Source: Exophiala sp. HKRS030 (Eukaryota > Ascomycota > Eurotiomycetes > Chaetothyriales > Herpotrichiellaceae). Taken from it: a DNA stretch of 64,000 nucleotides. A program made the position numbers and the translations under genes. Positions 34,235 to 46,266 of the stretch are shown here, piece by piece. Location of the stretch: assembly GCA_023897205.1 (NCBI GenBank), contig JAHWDD010000008.1:2232001-2296000 (forward strand), in the 5' to 3' direction. Within the stretch, counting starts at the first letter, position 1. Each line of letters starts with the position of its first letter. The notes under the pieces were generated by a model. It was not told where the DNA came from. It saw only the letters and a program-made list of their open reading frames with translations, and did no database searches.

Positions 34235-37043
34235 TTAGCTTGCAGTATATCTCCCGCTGATGAGTTTAGTCTTGGAAGGGACGAGCTCCCATCGTTTCAC
34301 GTCGGCGCTGCCTCTTGCGCTGCTGCCTTCGGCCGTCTCGTCGGCGAAAGGGTCGGCGGCTTCTTTGTCCTTGTCTATAGAGGAGATCTTCTCCACTCCG
34401 ATTGATGAGGCTGTGCGGCCTGGGACTTCGAATTTGACTTCGACAGCGCCCTTTTTGGCCACTCCCCCTTGGGTGATGAAGCGGACGAGGAGTCGTTCTT
34501 GTTCGGGCTTGATGGCCAGATCGGTGAATTTCCAAACGACTGACGATGTCTTTCGTTTGAAGCTGGCGCCTTGTTGTGGCGACATCATGGCCGAAGCGGC
34601 TTTGCCTTCGCTTGTTGGATCAAGACTTACACCGATGACGACATTTTTGAGATTAAGAGGTTCGTTACCGAAAATCGGGTTTAGACTGTACAGGACAATG
34701 ACGCTGACTTGGCCTTCGACAATTTGCCAGGCTGGGGTCAGGAGTATGGGGCTGTATTGAGCCAGACTGGCTTCTTCCAGATGAAGTTGGTATTTTAGAC
34801 CGACAAGTGGTGTAGGTCGTCGTATTGGAGAGGTGGCTACACTGTACACACCAGCCTGCTCTTCTGCTGACGCTGCACCATCGGCTTTGGTTTGCGTCAG
34901 ATAAATGGGGTTTGCGGCGACCTTGTCTAGTCTTTCAAAGTGTAGAAGGCGAACTGTTTCATGATCGGCGTCAGAAGAGCCTGTGGGAGTGTAGGCAAAC
35001 GCTATCTCGCCGGTAACGAAAGATTTACTGATTCCAGACTCTGTAAACCACGAATGGACGGTCTCGAGTATTGAGACGTTGAGGCCAGGTTCGTGCAGTT
35101 CGGGATGATTGCTTGACGTCACTAAGCTTCGAGATGAATGAATCGATGTAGTATCCGAGCCGAGAGTATGGTCATCGTGTAGCAAAGCGGCTGCGGGTGG
35201 TGGTCGTTGTATAGGCGACGCGAGAATATTCTCATTGGACACGACACTGGTGGGTATAGTGACTGGTGGACCGGCACGCCCCGGATATTGGGTTAGGTCA
35301 GGTGCGTCATTAGGGACGAACATGGTGTTTCTAACATCCCTCCGTCCTCTCACACTACCATGTGGTCGAGCAATACCAGAGCTTTGAGCTTGGGACCTGA
35401 GTTGATTAGCCATGCTGCTTAGTGCAAGTTGTGCCTCGCTTTCGTCCTCTTTGATCGGCTGATCCCGGATCTGGAAATTGCGTGCGGATTCCTCACCGCT
35501 GAGGGCAGCGAGGCTAGCGTCTTGATGTGCTTGTGTGATAGGATCTTTCGCTGGTGTTGCAGGGGCCACTGGCTCTTGTATCGTTGGTGGTGGAAGCAGA
35601 GCAGCTGGTGTTGGTTGTAGGGCAGGCTGCAGCGTGGATGCCTCTGGGCTGGATCCTAGCACAGGATGTGACGAAGATGTGCCATTCGTGAAGGGTGTCG
35701 TTGGCCCATCGAAACGATCCTGGGAAGGCAAATCGCGCCTTGAATCCCTGGATGGTGGACGGTAATCTTGTGTCGAGCTGGGTGTCAAATTCTGCCCCGT
35801 TTGTTCCAAGTCTTGAAAGCTACGATTAGAATCCCCTCTTCTAAAAGGGGCAAAAGATCGTGTCTTCCTCTTTTCCTCGTTTGAGGATTGCGGAACTGGA
35901 GGCGCAGCACTTTTCCTCCGTCCCATGACAGTCCCAAGGCGTTTCAAACCACCTAGCCTACTTTTCTCCTTATGAGGCCCAGATTCCGGCACTAAGATCT
36001 GGTCAGTAAAATCAAAAGCGGATATCTTCTGTATACGCACAAGATCCCAGTCTATCCTGGCCGGCGGTCGAATTCGAATGTTGGCTTCGTCTATCATCAG
36101 CATGGCGAGGAGGGGGAGGCGTAGGCGGGGTCGGCCGAACCCCTGGAGTTGCAGAGCTGCGTCGCCTTATGAGGCCACCACGTTGTGTGGTTCTAGCTGC
36201 AAAGGTTTTGATCTCGTCGGCGGTCTCAACATTCAACAAGGCGTTCAAGATAGACTCGGCGCTCGCTCTGGTCTTTTCAACAGCATCCAGCTCGTGTGTC
36301 TGGAACTGGGTCAAGATGTCTCGCAAGTGGTTGACTCTAGTCTCGTCCAATGCTTGCAATTGTTCAAAGACATATGGAGCTTGTGATTCCCATTGCTGCG
36401 ATGACTCTTCGGCATGTGAGGTTTTTCCTTTTGCGGCCTTTCTCTGGGCATTTGCCAGGTCTTTCGCGATGGCAGCTAGATTGCCCTGAGTCGAGTTCAG
36501 TGCTTGGAATTCACGATTCCTTGTCCCAAAGGATCTTAACGGTCCTTCGACATCGGTTTCAATCTTGGTGGCCAGTGACTCGTGCGAAGCTGCTAGGTTT
36601 TCGGTGCCGGAGACGATGCGCTGCCACGGCATCTGGAAGACACTAGAGAAGGTCTCAGTAAGATACACCAGCTTGATTGAGAAGAAACGTACCCCAATGC
36701 AGATGCTCCATCCTGTTGCGGACGTTTCGCAAGCTTCCGCAAACCTGCGACGTAGACTTCCTCAACCTTTCGTCGTTCCTGCGGACGGTTATTCGTGAAC
36801 TGTCTGGAGCGGCGGAACCATGAACTCTCACCTGCAACCAATCGGCTATATCATTGTTAACCTTGCTGATGAGGGATACGCGGTCTTGCAGGACAGTTAT
36901 GGCCTGCTCTGGTTGTAGAGAAGCCTAGCGCAAGAGAAGAGTTAGTGGCAGGACGTATGATGTAGGACGGATGACAGCGGAATGTCCAGAAGAGGGTTGT
37001 TTACCAGTAAAGTTGGATACTCAGTTCGCAATGCGTCGCCCAT
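34235..37043 (-). CDS. SYP1: Syp1-like muniscin endocytic adaptor (F-BAR plus mu-homology domain)
   Basis: Five exons give an exact 859-codon frame: 37005-37043, 36832-36924, 36693-36778, 36041-36642 and 34235-35991. Introns are 80, 53, 50 and 49 nt. The N-terminal F-BAR domain includes ASLQPEQAITVLQDRVSLISKVNNDIADWLQ, ERRKVEEVYVAGLRKLAKR and VFQMPWQRI, a dimeric membrane-bending module. A disordered Pro/Ser-rich centre follows (GGLKRLGTVMGRRKS). The C-terminal muniscin homology domain (from about ELHEPGLNVSILETVHSWF to the end) binds cargo and the early endocytic protein Ede1. The protein acts at the plasma membrane in the earliest step of clathrin endocytosis and in septin and cell-polarity control in yeast. 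Every splice junction restores conserved residues. Confidence 0.92.
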
Positions 37044-38049
37044 GTTGCAGGTGGGTTGGCTTCATGAGCAGGTTCGCTCGAAATCTGCTGGTATATCAAG
37101 ATGAACAAAGGACGTGGGGATGAGGAATCGGAATGGGTCGAGCCTGGAGTGCGTGGTGGAATTTAGCGTGCGAAATTCGAGTCTGGAGCTTTGATTGCGC
37201 ACCAGATTGAGATATGTAACCGACCGTGGCGAGATGCTAGTGACAGGTATGTTGTTTAGGTACTAATGGGTACCTAGGTACCTAGTTATGTACCTAAGTA
37301 ATCGGGTACCAAGCTGGATCAAGCAGGAATGACGAGTAGCCCTGGAGCTCTGGAGTCTGCAAGTCCCCAGGGCCATTGAACGGTGAAATCTGATGCAGGT
37401 GGTGCTATTGGTGCCAATGTAACCCCACCCGTGGTAAACTCTATGAGCTCTGTGGGTTCTGGGGTTACCAACACCACCCCCAAGGTTGACAGAGGCAGCC
37501 GATGTACCAAGATCATGGCCTAAGGGGCCTGCGTCCCTCAGCTTAAGCCCCTTTGGCCCCGTGATAGGCATAGAGCAGAAGGCTTAGTGGGAAGCTCTTT
37601 AAGTAACCAACTGCGGGCAGTTGATGGACCACGGCTTCACCTGGTACTTTCTCCACCAAAGGTAGGCAGAGCGGCGTCAGTCACCCCAATTCCCATGCAC
37701 AGATGGAGTAGATTTCATGCAGAACTACGGAGTAGTTTTGGCACGGAGTTCGTCCCTTGGTATGTACGTTGCCCTGCCCCTCTTTCGCGACGAAGCTTAG
37801 TAAAACTCTATGACTACCATATTTCTACCTACTGAGTACAATAGGTATGCACCTCGGACAGATAGAATTCAAGATTTGGCTCCGGACCCATGCACTATGC
37901 CTACTCACTTGTCAACAACATTTTGAAGACAAAAATCAGTGACGTCGGACTGATCGTCTTCGACACTGAGAACCTGGAGTCAAGTCCTGACATCCACGGC
38001 CGTGGTTCGCGGTTGCACTTCATCGGTGTGGAAGAAGGCACACGGCACC
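37044..38049. promoter_or_regulatory. divergent upstream region, SYP1 / CDK-like kinase
   Basis: About 1 kb between two outward-facing starts. It has a cluster of TACCTA/GGTACC motifs at about 37259-37310 and the palindrome AACTACGGAGTAGTT at 37723-37737. Minus-strand frames at 37263-37571 overlap one another in conflicting frames and are not supported as genes. Confidence 0.4.
37723..37737. repeat. 15-bp palindromic motif AACTACGGAGTAGTT
   Basis: Identical to the copy at 4680-4694, with 6-bp arms around GGA. It lies about 310 bp upstream of the kinase start codon. Confidence 0.6.
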
Positions 38050-39332
38050 ATGGCCATAGACCTCAGCTTTTCTGAAAGGCTGAGCACCATTGTATCCCTG
38101 ACAAATGCCTATATCACTGCAGGTAAAGATACAGACACAGCTCGCCAATCTGCCAGGGATCTTGAAAATGAGATCTTCTACCAGGCTCAATCTGAGGACG
38201 AATATCATGCAATATGTGCTTCAACCCTTAATGACCTTGAAGCTCCATTGACGCCACCATCACATGTCGAAGAATCTAGTGAGGCTATCGATGTTGAGGT
38301 CTTGAATGTTGAAGGCCCTACGTTTGGAAGCTATCAGTATGGCACATTCCATGCCGACGGCCAGATGTCGACGGTGTACAAAGCGCAAGCAAAAGATCCT
38401 AAAGCCACCATTCAAATTGTCGCCCTCAAATTGACGCACCCATCTATGATGACACCACCGCACAATTCGCAGCGGGAGGCTAGAATCCTCGCACGTTCTA
38501 GACATGATCACGTTGTGCCGCTACTGGATTCATTTAATGAATCCGGCGGACGCTTTGTTCTTGTTTTTCCATTCTTACGACAAGATCTTGAGAATCTCCT
38601 CCGCTCAGGACGGTTGGACCAAAAACAAACGTCACTCGTCTTCGAGGGCTTGTTTTCTGCGCTAGCACACATTCATTCCCTGGGAATCATTCACCGTGAT
38701 GTCAAGCCGTCGAATATTCTTCTGAAGACCATGAATGGACCTGTATACCTTGCAGATTTCGGTATTGCGTGGTCACCCGAAGACACAGATTCTGAGCCAG
38801 CAGATCAAAAGATCACCGATGTGGGCACAACTTGTTACCGAGCACCTGAGCTCCTCTTTGGCGATCGGACATATGATGCATCTCTGGACTTGTGGGCTGC
38901 TGGGTGCGTGGTGACAGAGCTGATCAAGTCTGACCACCAACCTTTGTTCGATGCAGGAGCTTTAGGCAGCGAACTAGGTCTGATCAAGTCTATCTTCGAG
39001 AACTTGGGAACGCCAAATGAAGATACATGGCCGGTAAGTCCTTCGTTGCACTGACCTGAAAGATCGACAAATGACACCTTAGCAGTCAGTGAAACGCTAT
39101 CCAGACTGGGGCAAAATGCGATTCAAGGACTTCCCTGCGAAACCGTGGAACACTTTACTCCCCGGTGCCTCGGAAGATGCTATCGCCTTTGTCAAGCAAA
39201 CAGTCTGCTATGAGAGCACCAAGAGACTGACAGCGGCACAAGTGAGTGATCTTCAGGTCATCGTCAATCACTGCTAATTCAGTAAATCAGGCACTCGAAC
39301 ATGCCTTTGCGGCAAAGCTACGGGTCCCATGA
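38050..39332 (+). CDS. CDK-like protein kinase (Csk1/CAK-activating type)
   Basis: Three exons, 38050-39033, 39086-39241 and 39291-39332, encode 393 aa. Introns of 52 and 49 nt begin GTAAGT and GTGAGT. A 100-residue N-terminal region precedes the kinase domain. Visible motifs are VALKLTH (VAIK lysine), HRDVKPSN (catalytic loop), ADFGIAW (metal site), and GTTCYRAPELL with DLWAAGC (activation end and F helix). The glycine loop is degenerate (GTFHADGQMSTVYKA), as in fungal kinases of the Csk1 group that phosphorylate other CDKs. The short last exon gives ALEHAFAAKLRVP, the usual end of a CMGC domain. Membership in the CDK-like group is clear; orthology to CSK1 is an inference. Confidence 0.87.
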
Positions 39333-42300
39333 CCAAATCAATAGCCTCATAAGAACGCTGCTTGTTGATTCAAGAACATCAACCCACACCTCCCTAGGAG
39401 CAACCAACATGCTCTCAAATTGATCGGTCACCAGTCTATCGCTTGTTAATCGATATTCAGCCTTCCAAAATGCTTGTCTTGGAGACCATCGGTAGTCCTC
39501 GGTCTCCTATCGAAAGGCACCCCACAATCTAAAGCTTGCAGAGCAACAGATGTCGAGTCGCGTATGGTCAAGCAGTGGGGATCGTGTCTAGCTTCGTACA
39601 GGATGAAGAGTGTCCTTGCACTTAGGCGAGAATTGGAGAAGCCCGGGCCTTCTGGCCTATCTTCGTCGATTAAGGACGAGTGTGTGGTGTCTCGAACAAT
39701 ATATGTTACTTTCCGTCCACGTGGAAGCGTCGACAAGGTCAAGGCATAGTGGAGATTACTAGCCGGGTTGGTTTACAGATGAATTTAAGGCGCTCATAAC
39801 ATCAACATGACACAAAAGATCGAACCGGCACAGGAATGGAAAAACCGATTAGCCCTTATGCCCACGATCGGAGTCGTCCCCACACCTTGTAAAGGAATCT
39901 ACTCAATGTCACCTTGAGAAGGGATAGTGAGGAATTGCGGCCATCGCTCTTCCTCCGTCGGGATGGAAGACTCTACTCTCAATATGGACCCCACGGGAAA
40001 CTACCCCATACATCGACAAAGGTTCTCACGACATACAGTCCTTTAAATAGGCTAACATCGGTGCACAAGCTTTCCGGGACTGAGCTCTCGCTTCAGGGTC
40101 TTGAAAACCATTTCAATGCGCAAGAGCCGGACGGAGTAGATGATTACAAGCAATGACACGGGCCAGGTAGCCACATGTCATGGAAAACAAGCCTGCCCTG
40201 TGCGCCGGTAGTTGTTAATAGTGCTCCGTCAACCCCGTCGATGTGTCTTTCATTTACATCAGTAAAATGCCGTGATTTAAGTGCCTGCAGAGACTATACG
40301 GATAGATGCGCGGCTCGCTTGAGGAAGGAGAACTTTGCACTTTTCACATGGTCAACATACCGAGTCTGACACCACCGCATATAAGACTCGCACAGTGCTT
40401 CCATTTCCGTCTTGAGGTCACGTGATGCACTGAAGTCACGGATTGTTAATTGTAGACGCCAGGGTTGTCGGACTCTGGCTCTGCATCGAGATTGAGCAAT
40501 AAGATGGCGTCAGCAGATCTGATCTCAACAGGATGCGCAATCTGAGTGTGGTGCGAGCTTGCGATGCTGCCGGTAGTGCTCGAGACTGCGCTGTACTATC
40601 CTCCGTACGCAGGCAGTCGGTGAACAAGACCTCCGGATTCTGGAGTCTCAAGTCTGAAGCTACACGAGGTGCCGAGTACCGGATTCGCCTGTAAATCTGA
40701 TAAGCTGGCCATGATCTCAGATCAGTGGGCTTTTGATAAGAGGACACGACCATGTGGTCGAGATTCTGGTGGTTATGGGAGGACGAATCAAAAGGCAGAA
40801 TAGCAATGACAACTTGACAAGCGGCAGGAGGCAGATTAACGTCTGAATTGGCATCAGGTGAGTGACAAGGGAATGAATGAGGAGTTGTGGAAAAGTGGAC
40901 ATTGTTGCCGATCAACCAGACCGGGATGATGGGTGCTGGACACAGCAACACGGTACGACTTGCACTGCGATAGGTGGCGTCAGGTGTTGGCTTTGAAATA
41001 TCAGGCTTATCAAGTTATGCATCTGCGGAAGGTCTTTGGAGACGAGGGGTTAGATAGGCAGTCTAGCGTATGTAGTTGTTTGAGCACGCATGGTAGGATA
41101 CCGAGACAGACCAGTACAGAGTTTGTGTGGTCTAATCAAGCAGCCAAGAAGAGTTTCAAGAGCCACGCGTGCCACATATCGTAACGAGGATGGGAGGGGA
41201 AAGAGAGGGACAGTCGTCTGCGCCTGTTTCTCAAATCCCTCTCATGAATTTGACGCCAGCTGAGGAGACGAGATAATCGCGGACCAGATTGCATGGTAAG
41301 CGAGGCCCCTGAAATCTGCACAAACCCATGATCGTGACAGGGAGGATTACTCATGAACGGGAAGAGATGCCTTGCCCAACAATCATGTGCTCGTGCTTTA
41401 AACACCTGAAAATGGTGCGCGACTGGCTCACTTTCCACCGTTGGAAGTAACAAGTTGGTGACACACAAACCGGGGACAAGAATGATGCTCGTGCGATCAA
41501 AATGGCAGATGGGTCTTGTAGACGTCAAACTGACAGTTGTTGACGTGGTTGTTCTTTTCTTCTCGTCGAGTGCAATCTCGCAGGTCTTGGTTAAGCGGCG
41601 AGCGAGGGCCACCGTGAGCCACCCAAGAGCCACCCAAGAGCCACTCAAGAGCCACTCAACAACCACCCAAGGGTCTCCAAAAAGCAGACACGGGCAGTCT
41701 AAAGTGACGGGGCCAATGCAGGTACAGCGGCCTTAGCGCAATTGCGGTTTAGCCGCACAGACGACCCAGAGTGGCGCCCAGGACTAGATCCAGGTACACC
41801 AATCAGCGCCTGAATGATCCCTGCGGGAGCCCCAGTCCTGCCTGTGCATGTCCGTCAATCCTTACTAGAATAATTACGACGACATCCACTATCATCCATT
41901 GGGAATCTCTGTTACTCGCATTCCCTCATTTCAATCAATCCACCGCAGTTTCCCAGGACACCTCGCACCCACACCACCTTATCCACCATCCATCTGCCTC
42001 TTTACTCACCTCACTGCCACCCAGCTATCTTGCTGACATTCCTTTGCTTCAAGCTCGTCGACCGCGCGCCACTCCTTCACTTCTTCCTCGTCGCCATTTG
42101 GCCATTCTAATCATCAACGAGTTCACACTGTCGCCCTTCCTTTATCGACGGTGCCTCTCAGTCCGCTCCTTTCCCATAAGCCTCTACTTGAAAAGGTACA
42201 ACCTATTTAATTGAAAAGCGATCGATTCGATCCGATCTTGTCCCCTACACAGCTGTGCTGGATATTTCATAAATCCCACATTTCAATCCCTCTACCGTGA

Positions 42301-42398
42301 GATCCATCGACTGGACACCTGATAATCACCACCGGGTCGACGACCAAACTTCCAGGCGCAGAACACCTCCAGACTTCAACTGAGATTTAATAGTCAAA
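39333..42398. other. 3-kb gene-poor stretch before the SH3 membrane protein
   Basis: Open frames of 80-175 codons occur on both strands but overlap each other and have no recognisable domains or splice-compatible partners. The last 600 bp are strongly C/T-rich and probably the long 5' leader of the gene at 42399. An 11-nt repeat lies at 41616-41670. I see no transposon ends or reverse-transcriptase motifs. Confidence 0.45.
41616..41670. repeat. 11-nt tandem repeat (GAGCCACCCAA), five copies
   Basis: Two perfect GAGCCACCCAA units, two with T for C at position 8, and a fifth, more diverged unit (CAACCACCCAA). It lies in the upstream region of the SH3 gene. Confidence 0.8.
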
Positions 42399-44313
42399 AT
42401 GGAAGGTCTCTCACATCGCCACTTTCACAATAGAGTCCACAACATGGCCAAGCGTCAAGCTTCGGTTGTGACTGAAGGTGGGACAGTCTTCTCAATTGTC
42501 TATGTGACTGCCGAACCAACATTTACCGGAGTCATCGGAGGATACACCACCCTTACCGAAGACGAGAGTGCCACGTCGACTTCAAATTCGATCCCTGCTG
42601 CCGCTACCCAAGCCGTTTCTCCCACGACTGAATTCTCAACTGCTCCAACCGAGACTGTTGTTGCTCAGACATCGTCCAATACCCAGACAACAACCCAGTC
42701 GACTCATACGTTGACCAGCCCAACAGTCTTTTCCAACGCAAACACATCAGCCAATACAGCAGTTGCTGGAGCCAATGCTACTGCAGGCGCATCAGCGAAC
42801 TCGTCATCTTCTTCTGATGACGGAATGTCGACAGGAGCTAAGGCTGGTATTGCCATTGGCGTCATTGCTGTGGTTGGTATCATCGCAGTCATCCTCCTCT
42901 TTATCCTGGGGAAGAAAAAGAAGCAACGTCAAGCTCAGGCCGCCAAAGACAACGAAAAGTCTGGCTATGGTGCCGGGGCAGCGGCTAGCACCCCTCCCAC
43001 TGAAATGGTCAACAGAAGCCCAACTAGTGCTCAAGCGCCTCGTTTGAGCCTCCGACCTGTCTCTCGAATGCTGCCAGAATTCTTGGGATCTGCACCCAAG
43101 GGTAGACTCAGCAGTGGAAATCTCCTCAACACAATCGGAGAGTCCGGACCAGCTCCTGCTCGCGGCCTGTCACCCTCGCCTCAACCACGAGGTCCAAGCC
43201 CTGTCCAGCAGCATCCCCCGGAAAATCCTTTCGCAGATCCTCAAAACCCATTTGCCGACCCTGAGAAGCCTGCTCTCGTTCCTGCACCACTCTCAATCGC
43301 TCCGGTTGCGTCGAAGCCTCCTTCGCTTGCTCCTATTGCGGTCACCCCTTTCGCCGCTGCCGCAACTGGTGCTATGAGTACTCCCAGAGACACTCCAGCG
43401 CATTCGACTACAAACAGCGTCTCAACTCCCGCCTCCGCCCCGGTCTCAGCCACTAACTCAGTCCCTGAGGATGCTCCAGCTCCACTGGCTGTACCGGCAC
43501 CTCTTTCAATGCCTTCAACACCTGTGACTCCTGCTCCGGTCGTTGCAACGGGCCCTGGCGCTGAGCAACCACAAGGGAATGTATATCGTATTATGATGGA
43601 TTTTAAGCCCTCAATGGACGATGAACTCGAACTAGTCACTGGCCAACTCGTCCGAATGCTTCACGAATACGATGATGGATGGGTATGTTAAATCTCCTCC
43701 AAGCTACTTAACATTCACGTGCTAACATGATTTCTAGGCTCTATGCATCCGACTCGATCGATCTCAACAAGGAGTCGTCCCACGAACTTGCCTCGCTGCC
43801 AAACCATCCAAACCCAAGCCAGCACATCTGAATCAATATGCAAACAGTCCACAAGCCATGCGACCTGCACCTGCAGCTGCCGGATCTCGCCCCATGTCGC
43901 CAGCCGGAAACTATGGTCCGCCTAGAGCAGGCCCTCCCTCTCGACCGATGAGCCCTGCTGGCCGTCCCGGTCAACGTCCTATGAGTCCTGCCGGTCGCCC
44001 TGGTCAGCGTCCCATGAGTCCAGCTGGAAGACCTGGATCTCGTCCCATGTCACCTGCCGGCCGACCAATGAGCCCAGGTCCATTCAACCAAGCACCTCGA
44101 CCACTGTCACCCGGCCCGCGGCCTCAACAACGCAGCATGTCTCCTGGCCCATATGGTGGCCGAGGAGGACCAGCATCAATGGGTGGACACCAATCAAGAC
44201 GAAGGAGTAATTCGGCCAGTGCCATGAGTGTTCGAGACCGTCGCAACACTCCTCCAGGACCTTCCAACTTGAGACAGGGCTCAACTGCTCAGGGGCCAGG
44301 TATTGCACTATAA
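42399..44313 (+). CDS. single-pass membrane protein with cytosolic SH3 domain and PMSPAG repeats
   Basis: Two exons, 42399-43682 and 43738-44313, with a 55-nt intron (GTATGT...TTCTAG, branch GCTAAC) inside the SH3 domain; 619 aa. Residues 20-145 are Ser/Thr-rich, as in heavily O-glycosylated extracellular regions. A transmembrane helix spans about 149-170 (AGIAIGVIAVVGIIAVILLFIL), followed by KKKK, which puts the C-terminus in the cytosol. A Pro-rich linker with two NPFADP motifs leads to the SH3 domain (YRIMMDFKPSMDDELELVTGQLVRMLHEYDDGW | ALCIRL...GVVPRTCLA). The tail has at least five SRPMSPAG/QRPMSPAG-type units. The layout is like yeast Fus1 or a wall sensor and suggests a signalling or polarity role, which is inference. 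An alternative start is the Met at residue 16. Confidence 0.85.
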
Positions 44314-45381
44314 TACTATCTCTCATCTCAACCAGACCCTTTTACTTTGATTTGGCGACGATCCTCTATCCGTTCCATATCACCAACGAAATCGAATGAT
44401 TGTTATCTTGCGGAACATGTGCCCTATGATTGATACAAAGTCTTCAGGTTGAAACCTTGCTTGGGCTTCTTGTTCACATTCAGTTTCAAATTCACACCTT
44501 GTACTTGAGGCTTCTGCTCAGAAAAGGGTGACTTGTTAACATGCTTTTTACTGACTTTACGGGCTTGTGCGGTTAAGAGCGGGCGCTTATAAGGAAGCAG
44601 AGATATGCGTGTCTCACGCTGGAACACCTTAGATAGATAATGTCACCACCATGTACAAATTAGCTTTGTTTGCTGCAAAGTGTCGCCTCCCTGTCGCAAT
44701 CTCGTATCTGACGGGTGATTTAGGTAGTCTGGCTATCTATGCATCACTCGCTGACTCTACACAATACCGTCATGTCACCCAGCATCTTCTAATATCTTGC
44801 GTTGCTCATAAGGGCATCAAACATTCACTAAGATCTACCTATGGCGAGCTATCCTTGCTTTGCGTTTACCGTACATCTATGTCCTCACATCAGACACTCA
44901 CAACTCCATCAGTATGTCTAGATGAGATCGTCGTCTTGTTGAAAACCCAGCTGGCGGGTCCAGGTTTTTCTTTGTCCGGCTTCTGCACGGTGCCGACGAC
45001 TGCGACAACATGACGAAAAGAGACACAACTTCAGGGGGGCGTATCGGAGAAGGTGAACCGTTGAGAAAGAAGTTTAGGCCACTGCCAACTGGCATGAACA
45101 GTGACTGATCTTATTTGAGATGCTGAAGAGCTCTTTCCTCGCCACCTTTTCTCTTCCTCATAAATCGGAATAAACCAATCTCAACCCTTAACACATGTAT
45201 ACATACGTCTGTCATTCGAGACGCGGTCGACAGACTATCGATGATCATCAAGGATAATAGCTTACTCATTGCCACACCTTTCGGTCATTGCTCAATTGCC
45301 CTTCTCATCCCGCATCAATCTACACTTAAGGACAGCCAACGACTACCTCAAATCGTCCCAGCTGTCGGACTACAGCTTATC
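44314..45381. other. intergenic stretch, nothing firm
   Basis: About 1.07 kb. A plus-strand frame at 44651-45013 and a minus-strand frame at 44424-44627 are open, but I see no domain and no supporting splice signals. Confidence 0.4.
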
Positions 45382-46266
45382 ATGGCCATCGGCGGTTCCC
45401 CTGCCCAGCTCTACTCTCGCTACTACTCCTCTTCACAAAGAGGTCAGTCCTCGTTGCCTCCTGACCACAGACTCAGAAATCGGGCTCGGATGCTCGGACA
45501 TTGGGCTCCTCGAAATCACTGGACCACACTACCGACTTTGCCTCCACGCTCTGCGGAGCGGACTTTCAATTATGAACATGGCGATGGCTCTGACTCTGGG
45601 TCTGACTCTACCTCTGCCTCCAACTCCGATAATGGTGAAGATGGTGCTTTCCCTTTACCCGCATCCCGAGCTCGAGAGCGAGCGAGAATTCTCGCCACGG
45701 TCGAAAGTGATGTTGACAGCGACGAAGAGGTGGTGGAAGGGTACGGGTCGGGTATATTTTTACCTCGGGCCAGAACACGGTCATCTCGGGCTGGCCAAAG
45801 GGGCGGCTTGTTTTCGATATTCCTGGACCTTCAGCGGACAGATTCCTCGGATGGGGAGCAAGAGCAGGGACAGCTCGATTCTTTTGGTCCAAGTCCTCGT
45901 ACCATAGACAGGGCCCAAGAGCCGGATGTATTCGAATGGCCTGTTGCAAGTCATCACGCATCCTATGGTAACGAACTGGACAACAGAGACTCTGTGCATG
46001 AGGAGACTGTTGTACAAGCTGGCCAACTTGACGGTCCCGAAGCTATTGCCCCTCCTGGTCCCTTGGGACGGACATGCAACTCTCTGCCTCGTCTTGGTCG
46101 ACAGCTCGTGATCCTGGAGCCGAGGAGATTCATGCTGACCTTGACTCTGTTGGTGTTGGCAGCGCTGCCAGGGTCCTTATTCTGGGTCATTATCATGAAG
46201 AAATGTTTCTTCTATCTATTCGGTCGGCCTTTGTCCACCTTCGTGGGCTGGCTCATCATTAGGTGA
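45382..46266 (+). CDS. hypothetical protein with C-terminal transmembrane segment
   Basis: A single-exon frame of 294 aa starting MAIGGSPAQLYSRYYSSSQRG at an ATG with good context. The frame is open 47 codons further upstream, but those residues look like 5' leader. The middle is acidic and Ser/Asp-rich (DGSDSGSDSTSASNSDNGEDG; ESDVDSDEEVVEGYGSG). Near the end a hydrophobic stretch (FMLTLTLLVLAALPGSLFWVIIM) is followed by Lys and a second hydrophobic piece, as in a tail-anchored protein. No domain is recognised. Probably lineage-specific, with low-complexity composition favouring fast divergence. Confidence 0.5.
   Translation: MAIGGSPAQLYSRYYSSSQRGQSSLPPDHRLRNRARMLGHWAPRNHWTTLPTLPPRSAERTFNYEHGDGSDSGSDSTSASNSDNGEDGAFPLPASRARERARILATVESDVDSDEEVVEGYGSGIFLPRARTRSSRAGQRGGLFSIFLDLQRTDSSDGEQEQGQLDSFGPSPRTIDRAQEPDVFEWPVASHHASYGNELDNRDSVHEETVVQAGQLDGPEAIAPPGPLGRTCNSLPRLGRQLVILEPRRFMLTLTLLVLAALPGSLFWVIIMKKCFFYLFGRPLSTFVGWLIIR

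Noticed and set aside
37263..37571. Two overlapping minus-strand frames in the SYP1-kinase spacer
   Set aside because: They overlap in different frames, have no domain, and lie in a divergent promoter with repeat motifs.
39446..39749. Overlapping open frames on both strands after the kinase gene
   Set aside because: Conflicting frames of about 90 codons each, without domains. They probably reflect base composition.
41771..42214. 147-codon frame upstream of the SH3 gene
   Set aside because: Ser/Leu/His/Pro-rich translation of a C/T-rich leader, with no domain or splice link to the next gene.
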